Source: Sympetrum striolatum (Eukaryota; Arthropoda; Insecta; Odonata; Libellulidae). From it: a stretch of 64,000 bases of DNA. A model generated the notes under the pieces. It searched no databases. It saw only the letters and a program-made list of their open reading frames with translations, and had not been told where the DNA came from. A program made the position numbers and the translations under genes. Position 1 is the stretch's first letter. Each line of letters starts with the position of its first letter. The stretch covers positions 80,805,152 through 80,869,151 of the forward strand of contig OX388350.1 in assembly GCA_947579665.1 (NCBI GenBank), in the 5' to 3' direction. Below are positions 55,191-64,000 of the stretch, in pieces.

Positions 55191-56022
55191 AATTTAGGGG
55201 TTTATTGTTAAGGTGGTAATCATTGATTTAAATACGCCCACCAGTAAAGACGAACTATTATTATTATATTTTGACGCAAACTCTCTTTATATGGAAGCAC
55301 GTATTTCTCGTAACAAGTATAGTAACCCCCTTTCCCGTCTTCTAGCTCTTAAAAGCTAATGCTAGACGCCAATCGGCCGTCGGGATAAATATCTTACAGA
55401 GATTTAAATATAATTATCATTTATATACAGTTGAATCAAACATAAATACAATTCGTTATTTCTTAATACTTTTCAGAATTTCCCTCAAACATTTTAGTTA
55501 AATATTTTCCAATTTCTGACAACCCGTTGCTTCGTGTGATACCATCCTAAATTTCACTTAATCGAATTAAAACTGCCTCAACACTAATGTGGTATTTTTT
55601 AAATCATTACCTAGAAGGACGGCTAGTGGTACCTTGGCCACTATATATTTCCAAGCCAACGATTTACCTCGTTCTTCGATTTTTTCAATATTTTCCTTCA
55701 TATACTTATATTTGTATATTTAATCATATTTATTGTCTTATTGCCTTTAAATAATTTTTGTACATTGCTCGTATCATATATTTTTCTTTATTTTTTTAGT
55801 AATATCATTTTATAATTATTCCTCATCACTAGGAATATACGAAGACAAATTACAAATTCTTGATCTGACCGACATCATGATGCATCCATAATTGCTGTAA
55901 TTTACTATAAACTTAAATATGATACTATGAAAGATAATATTTATTTGCAGAATTCGCATCATTATTATGCTTGTCACTCTGATGCAAGCTACCCTTTTAT
56001 TTTACCAATTCTTACTCACTAA

Positions 56023-57352
56023 TTGAATGTTACCTTATCATCAGGTGGCGGTGTTTTTATTGCGGTTAAATCATCTCTCCAGAGCAAGCCGAGGACTTCG
56101 AGTGATAGAGATATAGAAAGCGTCTGGTGCACAATAAGCCTACAAAACAAGCCGAAAATAAATGTATGTGCGGTTTACCGACCACCAAACTCTTCTCGAC
56201 GGGATTTGCGAAATCTTAGCGACGAAATAAATTTCTACACGAGTAAGAACAACCAGAGTATAACCATAATAGGAGGGGATTTTAATCTTCCAGACATTGA
56301 CTGAAATAATCATAGCATAAAGAAAAGGGCCAGGTATGTCGACTCATGTAAAAAGTTATTAAATTTACTTCAGAAAAACTCGCTAAGCCAAGCAGTAAAA
56401 TCGCCAACCAGGGGTGACAATATACTCGATCTACTTTTAATTAACTTTCCTGAGCGCATAGAGAACATTTCGATTGACGAAGGTCTTGGAGACCACAAAG
56501 GCGTTTTTGCAGATATCGAGATAAACCTTAGCAAGTATAAGAAACCCAAACGCAAAATTTATCTCTATTCCAAAGCCAACTTCGAGGAATTTAACGGAAA
56601 ACTAACCAACGATTTTGATTCATTTAAGTCGCGCGTAAGCAACAACAACACTGAGGATACATGGAAATCATTCGTGGAGATAATGCATAAATATATAGAT
56701 TTGTATATACCTTCGAAATACTCTAAAAATGATTGCGAGCCCAGATGGTACGATAAAGAGGTTAGAAGGGCTCTCCGCAAACAGAGAGATTTACACGGAA
56801 AAGTAAAGGCTTTTACGGGAATAGATCAGCCTGTTCCAAATCCTCCACGATCACTATTGCTAGAAAAGCACAAAAAACAAAATGTGACACCAAGCGAGCT
56901 ATGCTAACGCCCACAGCAACTTTAAAAAGATAATTCTTGGGGAATGTTTAGAGGAAGACCCTAAAGCTTTCTGGTCCTACGTTAGAGAGGTAAAGGGAAA
57001 GATACAAACAGTGAGCTCAAAAACGGATATCGAAGGTAATATTACTTGCGATTCGAAGAGGAAAGCGAACATCCTAAACGAATTTTACCAAAGCGTATTC
57101 ACATTAGATTGTAACATAGAGATCCCCCCTAAGGTTAATATACTGGATTCCATGCCAAGTATAACTTTTACGACAGACGGTATAGTTAAAATCTTACGCA
57201 AAATTAAGCCAAATAAGTCGCCAGGGCCAGATGGCATTCCAGCAAGAGTGCTTAAAGATCTGGCAGAAAGCGTCGCCCCTTATCTCAAAATTATATTTTG
57301 TAAATCGATAAATGAAGGTAGGGTCCCATCCGATTGGAAATTAGCTATATAA
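56023..57352 (+). pseudogene. LINE ORF2 internal fragment, right copy
   Basis: It is the sister of 9205-10536. The endonuclease part reads GGGVFIAVK through IIGGDFNLPDID and then meets a TGA near 56303. A frame change at about 56870-56910 (CACAAAAAACAAAATG) breaks the linker, and the frame is recovered in FYQSVFTLDCNIEIPPK and SPGPDGIPARVLKDLAESVA. It ends at the same SDWKLAI point. The lesions are absent from the left copy, so they arose after duplication. Confidence 0.83.
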
Positions 57353-57387
57353 TTGTATTTTTATTTTAATCGATACATTATTAAGCA

Positions 57388-57805
57388 GCCAATCCATCTT
57401 ATTCTGACTTCGAAATGGGGAATTTTCTAGAAAATGAAATAAGAAAATTTGACAAATACAAAGGAAAGTATTAAGTTCGATCATCTCTTTTCCTTTATTG
57501 CAAAGATCATTTTAGTTGTATCTTTCCCCGATTCGCTGAAGGATTCAACGTAGTACTTGGTTAGCGCTCTATTTAGTACATTCTTAAAAGAGAACGGTTT
57601 TTGAAGGGCTGGGATGAGACTTGGTGGAAACCTAACCACATGAAAGAAGCCATTAAAGTGAGATTCATGGGATGTTTCAACAGCTACGACCCGAGCGAAA
57701 CAATATTCCAAACAATAAATGCCTTAATTCAGAATGGTCTAGAATCAGGAAAGTTATCCACACATTGTAAGATAGTTAAAATAAAACAGTCCATCAATCC
57801 ATATC
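57388..57805 (+). pseudogene. PGRP-like 3' remnant P5, right copy of P2
   Basis: The C-terminal block (ANPSYSDFEMG, then NFLENEIRKFDKYKGKY and TAA at 57472-57474) is followed from about 57591 by the open half-domain GWDETWWKPNHMKEAIKVRF, MGCFNSYDPSE and ALIQNGLESGKLSTHCKIV. One S to C change and a few others separate it from P2. As in P2, LINE sequence replaces the rest of the exon. Confidence 0.76.
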
Positions 57806-57809
57806 ATTA

Positions 57810-59345
57810 CATACATGCCATATGAAAATTAAAAGTTAGAGGGATACGCAGTTTAATGTTAAGTTGTAACAACTCTTTCGTTTGAAAGGTAACATTATTT
57901 TGTTTGAAATTTCTTTGACTTTTTTTTGCGATTACAATAACTGTACCACTAATGGATATCGAAAATAGCATAATTGGAATTAAGAAATCACTCTTTTGTG
58001 ATTCGGGTATCCTTTGTCATCTTTTATTCTGTTTAAATTATGGCACAAACCCAATACCGGATTGGTAGTAAAATATGAATAAGTGTATTCAATTTGTGCA
58101 AAATTTCACAGTTTAGTCCCTCAACTTCATTCGCTTGATAACTTACTTTCCTTTTAGCAAAGCTTTACTGAAGTATGACAACAATTAGCGGTCGTATTCG
58201 GATACGTGCCCTCTTTTGATCGGGTCATCCTTCGCTATATATCCTTAAATATATGATTTGGACTTAACAAATTACAAATGTTTATTAATAAATACTGGTA
58301 TTAAAACAGCTACTACAATTAACCGGGTTAGTAGTTAAGACAATAATAAACAAGGCAAATTAAAAAAAACTCGTCGGATATATTAACAAATACTAAATTT
58401 AATTAATATTAATTAGTTTTTAAGACTATTTTTATCTTTGATATTTGTTCACAATATCAAATATTTTAAGTAAAGTCATTTTATAAATAATTATGGAAAA
58501 TATCACAGCGCCTATATATAAAAAAATTCAAATATGTCATAATTGGAAATTACAGAGTCTGATAAGAATACATAATTTGGCAATAAGGACAAGTCTACCC
58601 TAAGCGAACGTAGACCGCTTAATTACAGATTACAATGTTCTTTCTGCTATGAATGCCTTCAATTTCTTGCATCAACCTATTTTCGCTTATTTCATCAACA
58701 AACGTCACATTCATACACTATGTATATAATTTCTAGTACACAGGTTTATATTTTATCATTTATTAATATTAATTAGAAATAAAGGCATTTACTCAAAGAT
58801 CGCTACATGAGAAAGAAGCATTTTGTGATTTTCATTGGATTGTACGGTTATTAATAAATCACCATACCAAATTCCTTTAAGTTATAATTATAATTAAAAA
58901 TTTGCGGGAAAAATAAAAATCATGTTTTAATTTATCCATATTTAAGCTCAATCAGCATATACTACAATCGCTACTATAGTAGCAATTAATTCTGCAACCA
59001 AAAGTAACCAAGTGGTATTCCTCGATATCACTAGTGAATCAGTTATCAATTTTCCAAGAAAGCCGCATCTTCCTTTAACTGAATTATTCAATAACAACGA
59101 AATACAAGAAACATTCAAACGACTACTTTGGACACATAAGCGTCATCCTCGATCGAGAAAGCCTTCTAAAACGCACACGAATAAATCAGAAGAAAGATAA
59201 TGGGAAAGAAAGAATGGCTCAGTTGAAGGTGAAATATTGCGATTTGTGGATGACCATTAAAATAAGGGCAAAATGGGGAAGTGGAAGGACAAAAGAGAGC
59301 TAATTAAAGCAAATGGGTGGTGAAAAGAAGGGTTAAGTGGTAACT
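57810..59345. other. Non-coding flank of P5
   Basis: It is nearly collinear with 10990-12530. No gene is seen. Confidence 0.55.
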
Positions 59346-59346
59346 T

Positions 59347-59956
59347 AGAGTGCGACAACTTTTAGCACGACAACTAAATGTGTGACTACTCATTGCGCCG
59401 ATTACATATAGCTACGACAATTGCTATTATTTTTACGATTTTATTTGAAAGTTACAACATACGTTATTGTAAAAGACATAGCTATAGATGATGAAATGTT
59501 AAAATCTTAATTAATAAAACCAGGAATGGTTTTAAACGGAAGTGAATTTCAAGCGGTATCAGTATTGTATACAGTCAGGTCCCATAAGCCAATGACTTGC
59601 TTTTCAGGAGGCGAATATTTTTTGACGCTTTTAGGATAATAATTATAACAATTTCATCGATTGCTCTATTGCAATGTTTTACATGCATAGAAAAGTAGAA
59701 TTTATAAATTATTAACTAGTTGAATAATTTATCAGTATTAAGAAAGCCGCTCAATTGTTTGAACATTCAAAATTGGATAGAATTTAAATTGTCGTAGCTA
59801 TCTGTTGTCGGCGCGATGAGGAATCGCGCAGTCAATTGTCGAAGAGTTTGTTGTCGGGTTCGATGAGTTGTCGCAGCCATTACATGTCCAAACGTTGAGT
59901 TGTCGCACTCTGAGTTGTTGTACTCTAAATTGTCGCACTGTCAGTTGTCGCGTCAC
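59347..59956. mobile_element. Foldback element, right copy
   Basis: It is the counterpart of 12531-13140, with the same left-arm AGAGTGCGACAACTTTTAGC and right-arm GTTGTCGC unit array. Confidence 0.74.
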
Positions 59957-59959
59957 TGG

Positions 59960-61830
59960 ATAGAAGAACGCATACATAGATGAAGGAATCGAGGTTTCGA
60001 AGATCCTTACATTTATTCCATTTTCTCGTTAATATTAATTTTGCTACGGAATCGATAAAGTTTTTTCAAGTTATTTATAAATAGCATTCCGGATATTTAA
60101 GTTTACACAAATTTTAAACTTAAATTTGAAAGAATGTTTAGAAATCGATAATTTTTTCAGATGAAGAACTGCTAGAAGGAACTGGGTTCACACGCATTGG
60201 ACACGATCTTTGATACTTTACTCAAATAGTTTTCCGGTTTACTCGATACGCGATTTCAGCGATAAACCTCTGACGTCCTATATGGAACGATCTTAAATAT
60301 TATCCGTTTCTAAGAAATTTTTTATACGCAGATTGTTGTTAAGGTACTTCAGTATAAACAATATCATTGGTGAAAACCTTCAGAAGCTTAAAGGAAACAT
60401 AAGAGAAAACACAGAGGAAGTTTGACCATTTAGTATAAATGAAAATTCAGATTAGTACCTCTAGGATCCAATAAGAGCCAAAACAAAGCCATTAAAAAAC
60501 AATATGTTCCAATAAAAAACTCCAACTGGTTTCGAATAAGAAAGAATAGCTGATGTTGTACAGCAAAAAAAAAGTCGACGATCTAGAGATTCATAGGACT
60601 TTTCTGGGAATAATTAAGTACCTAAATACGAATGATGTTGAGGACATTGGCATAAATCGAAGGCTTCCAAGTTCTAAGGAGTGATATTTAATTTTATTCC
60701 TTTCGTAGTTACGATCACAGAAAGAGCAATTGGATTTTCACACTATAATAAAGAGGGAAAATTTCTCGTAATCTTTGTTGGAGGAGAGAACGGAATTCCC
60801 AATTTTTAACTGTTTCGCTTATTTAATCAATACATTATTAAACATTACCTGTTATTTTCTTTAAATAAAATTAGATCCTCGCTGTAGTTTTCTTGATTCA
60901 CCCCGGATAGAAATCACGCGTCATAGATATGGAGCCGTGCACGCGGCGCCTCCACTTAAATCTTGAATTGAGTTTCGCCGCTTTGTATTCTGCCTTGTAT
61001 TTATAGCTCTAAATCAATTTTTGGCTAAGTTTTTCGAAATAGCATAGGAAAAAGACCTCATTCAATACTTTAAAATTTTGAAATTAATTATGAACAAAAG
61101 GAAGAAAATTGGCGCCTGGGTGCCTCCACTCTAAACAATGACTTAAGCAGCCATTTTTCAATTGTTAAGTCTTCCAAATTTCATATAAATGTGAATCATG
61201 GAATCTAAAATTGACCTACTTTGGTACCACAGGTATGCTATATGGTATGTACAGCGATCATCAAAATCGCCTGGATTTTCATCTAAACTCTTATGACTAT
61301 CAATATTAATATCTTTTGTAAATTTGTAGATTTAAGTTAGCTGGGAAATTATTAGAGGTGAATTCAAAGGTACATAATGTTTGCAACAACATAAATATTG
61401 GTTAAACGCTGTTGTTAACTATATTATATACCTAATGGGGCTATAGAATCCCAATATTCTCTACTTATAGGTGAAGGACCTTGAAATATTGTTTTCGTTA
61501 CATTTTCAATTTTGTGTAAACTTTAATTAAGGTCCAGCCTATCCTAGCAAATATAAATTATTGTCAAAACAAATAAATTTATATCAAATAAAGAGTGATT
61601 TTGGATATACTGCTTTTTAGTCCCAAATTCTCCCTATAAAGTCGTAAATAAAAATTAAATTTCTTGAGAGCTAAAATTCCATATTCCACAAAGTGCATGC
61701 CAGTATTTGTTTCGGAGAAGCGAATGAATTTGGGCCGCCTAGAAAATATCTCTACACTCAAACACCATCCCCAAAAATTGAAAAAACTTTCCTCATGCGG
61801 CGCTGGTCTTCAATATGATATCGCTTTTAA
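59960..61830. other. Non-coding region upstream of next PGRP-like gene
   Basis: It matches 13145-13975, then jumps at about 60795 to sequence matching 15137 onward. Near 61235-61290 a short unrelated stretch replaces the left copy's 15576-15880. From there it matches the left promoter-proximal sequence closely. No gene is seen. Confidence 0.55.
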
Positions 61831-61835
61831 GTGCA

Positions 61836-61888
61836 TTACGTCACTCCGACAGACATAAATAAGACGCCGATCAACCCCCTCCATCAGT
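61836..61888 (+). promoter_or_regulatory. Core promoter of second PGRP-like gene copy
   Basis: TTACGTCA (61836-61843), ATAAATA (61855-61861) and TCAGT (61884-61888) are in the same positions relative to each other as at 16415-16467. Confidence 0.62.
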
Positions 61889-62040
61889 GGAGAACGCAAC
61901 TTCGAATCTGCTACTGGAAGCGATACCAGCGTCTCTTGTAAAATCTGATTTTGTGTGTATTATTTCAAGGAGTCCCGCAGAACACCATTGCAGACAACAC
62001 AAATAGCTGATCCTCCGCACAAAGTAGAGGGAATCATAAG
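61886..62040 (+). other. 5'UTR exon of second PGRP-like gene copy
   Basis: It runs from the inferred start to AAG|GTATGT at 62040/62041, matching 16465-16619 apart from about four substitutions. Confidence 0.52.
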
Positions 62041-62394
62041 GTATGTCTAGAATAAGTATCACTTCAATTCCTTGAGCGTTTATATTATTTTACCATTGCT
62101 CCTCGTAGATCATTTACACTCTACTGAAAGGCCAAGAAAACTTTTATTTTTCATTTGTTGAAAAAAAGTCACTAAAGAATTCTTCCCACTTACATTAGGC
62201 TTTTAAAATGCTTTTAAACAAGCCATTGTAACTAATATTTCTCTAATTCTTCGTTTTAATTTTAAGCATGAATCCCGTGGCTCTAAGATGCGTCTAAAAT
62301 TTAATATCGGAAATGATCCATTGAATTTATGTGGTCGATACATAAGAAGCGTGGTCTCTAATCCACATGTCTAACGTATGACATTAATTTTCAG

Positions 62395-62700
62395 ATTCTG
62401 CAGTCGCCGATTTATCATTTCAAGAACTTTCGCGTGATCATTTCTTCAGCAAGATGTCTTGGGCCTGTAACCTTCTTCTCACGGTACTCCTTACATCAAT
62501 ATCAGTTGTACAACTAAGCAGCTCTGAAAAAGTTAAGCTCAAAGTTACATTGAACCGCCGAGAAGATGGACAAGTGCATGCTTCCATCTTTATTGGAAAC
62601 GTAACAAGAAAAACAATGAATAACCTCAGCTTACAGCTGGACCTAGACGCAGTCATGGACAACTCCGAAAAGCTCATTGGTGTTCAAGGATTCGTAAGAG
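62395..62700 (+). CDS. Second PGRP-like gene, signal-peptide exon
   Basis: The ATG is at 62454, with 59 bases of 5'UTR before it. The acceptor (TTAATTTTCAG) and the donor (AAGAG|GTAATG) are kept. The 82 encoded residues are the same as in the copy at 17033-17279, including the leader MSWACNLLLTVLLTSISVVQ, and I could see no nucleotide change in the exon. The exon belongs to a gene whose last exon would lie beyond base 64000, so whether this copy is functional cannot be judged. The rest of the promoter and splice structure matches the intact copy. Confidence 0.82.
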
Positions 62701-62986
62701 GTAATGTCCAAAAAATTATTAAATATCCGTAACGACTTAACGATACTAAATTACCTTAGCTCATTATGAAGTAAATAAAAAAATTATCCTGTTTAATATA
62801 GTTGGAGGTGTTGATTGAACACGGCTTAACTTCCTTAATATTATACTTGGAGAATCATTAACATACATTTTCGTGTTTTCAACACGAAAATAAATGTAAA
62901 TTCATTTTCATGTTCATTTGAACATAATTCTTGTGAAGGAGGCTTATTTTTACGGTATTTGTTATGCAATTCCATTCCTTCCTCAG

Positions 62987-63085
62987 ATACTAAAAGGAAC
63001 GACACGGTTGAATTTTCCACCAGCAACGACGCTTTCAAGGATGAAGTAAACAAGGAACAATGGTCGATTCTCTGTCCTCAGAAAG
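62987..63085 (+). CDS. Second PGRP-like gene, linker exon
   Basis: The 99-base phase-1 exon, after CCATTCCTTCCTCAG and before GTAAGA, encodes the same 33 residues as 17566-17664. It would splice to a last exon right of the window. The intron after it starts with the same Helentron-like repeats as in the left copy (from 63226). Confidence 0.82.
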
Positions 63086-63225
63086 GTAAGATGATTCATA
63101 TTAATTGAAAAAATTATCTTCTTCTTCAGCCTTTCAGTGTTTAAGAAATCAAACGTAATTCGTTTATCGTCGATATTCAGTGATTTTTAATCGACCACTG
63201 TTTACCTTTTACCTTTCACGTTTTT

Positions 63226-63575
63226 ACTTTCTCCATATACGAAGTATAGGGAAAGTATTGTTTTCATGAAAAAAATCGACTTCGAGATTTCAACGGAAAT
63301 ACATGTTTTGGGGTCCCTAGAACACGTTTTAACCATTTTCGGAATGATGTCTGTGTGTGTGTGTGTGTGTATGTGTGTGTGATAGTGGGCGCTCTAACGT
63401 GAAAACTTTTAGTCGTATCAATACCAAACTTCATATATAGTACTGTGGTGTGTGCTGTCAGAGCTGATTATTTTAAAGAGTAAATCGGTAAACCGGAAAT
63501 CGAGTTTTATTCTTGATAAATATTTACATCTTATATATGGAGAAAGTCATGTGCTGGCAACATTAGATTTTTAAT
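63226..63575 (-). mobile_element. Helentron/HINE-like repeat, short copy, right
   Basis: It is the counterpart of 17805-18165. The GT microsatellite is clearly shorter here (63350-63382, against 17930-17985), a simple length change since duplication. Confidence 0.63.
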
Positions 63576-63670
63576 TTAGTCGTTGATTTCCCTTAGCATA
63601 ATTACCACAGAATCTCTTTATTTTACCCAATGTTTATTATTTATTACATTTCTTGTGTTTTGTACATTTT

Positions 63671-64000
63671 TCCTTTCTCCATATACGTAGTATAGAGAAA
63701 GTATAGTTTTCGTGAAAAGAATCGACCTAAGATTTCAACGGAAATACATATTTTGGGGTACTTAGAACACGTTTTGACCATTTTCGGAATAATTTCAGTG
63801 TGTATGTATGAGTGTGTGTGATTGTGGGTGCTCTTGTGTAAACTATTAGCTGTATCAATACCAAACTTCATATATAGCATTGAAGTAGGTGCTGTCAGAG
63901 TTGATTAGTTTTTGGAGTAAATCGGGCAACCGGAAAACGAGCTTTATTCTTCGAAGCAAATTTCCGTTTTTGCAAAATATCTCCATAAATATGATTTTCA
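63671..64000 (-). mobile_element. Helentron/HINE-like repeat, cut by window end
   Basis: It is the counterpart of the start of 18276-19070. It has a single microsatellite block where the left copy has two, and it runs off the edge. Confidence 0.6.

Larger units (their letters stand above)
47057..64000. repeat. Right copy of large segmental tandem duplication
   Basis: It repeats 1-19000 in order. It lacks the SINE and the jockey-like LINE, has an extra 1.1 kb at 51611-52751, lacks about 1.16 kb corresponding to 13975-15137 (junction near 60795), and has a replaced block near 61235-61290. Divergence looks uneven: clear between P1 and P4, very low over the first exons of the gene. Confidence 0.93.

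Overview
This window looks like arthropod nuclear DNA. It is AT-rich and intron-containing. It holds APE-type LINE fragments, mariner-like remnants, tRNA-derived SINEs, foldback elements and microsatellites. Two gene starts carry an arthropod-style TATA + TCAGT initiator core promoter. The species cannot be named from the sequence, and there are no bacterial or viral gene blocks.

The only gene family I can support well is a divergent, duplicated peptidoglycan-recognition-protein (PGRP)-like family. One copy appears intact. It has a 5'UTR exon (16465-16619), an exon with 5'UTR and signal peptide (16974-17279), a 99-base exon (17566-17664) and a large last exon (26463-27544). Splice phases agree (phase 1 at both coding junctions) and give a predicted secreted protein of 475 residues. 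The last exon encodes two PGRP-like domains back to back, both apparently without the amidase zinc ligands. Around it are decayed relatives: P1 (817-1861), P2 (10572-10974), P4 (46843-46941 and 47879-48878), P5 (57388-57805) and short downstream half-domain relics. The first exons of a further copy (61886-63085) run off the right edge.

Layout: bases 1 to about 19000 and 47057 to 64000 are two copies of one segment, repeated with a period of roughly 45-47 kb. Differences between the copies date individual insertions. A tRNA-SINE (4425-4555) and a jockey-like LINE (4954-6172) are in the left copy only, each with a target-site duplication and a matching empty site in the right copy. An insert of about 1.1 kb (51611-52751) is in the right copy only. 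An older, smaller duplication is visible inside each copy: PGRP exon plus flank plus foldback element, seen near 1-8 kb, 10.5-15 kb and again at 26-32 kb.

The unduplicated middle (about 32-46 kb) has no confidently recognised host gene. It holds purine-rich or coding-like decayed stretches (33-35 kb; 39.9-41 kb minus strand), a possible minus-strand spliced transcript (35844-36565), tRNA-like SINE pieces (37.7 kb), and a long but broken CR1/L2-like LINE on the minus strand (42957-46100). A G-rich tract at 46505-46692 lies exactly where homology to PGRP intron 1 begins, so copy P4 has lost its first coding exon.

A family of AT-rich elements with a TC start, asymmetric inverted termini, an internal GT microsatellite and a terminal hairpin (Helentron/HINE-like, by structure only) is repeatedly found in the PGRP introns and flanks. 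All percentages, domain calls and family names here are from reading by eye; no search was run.
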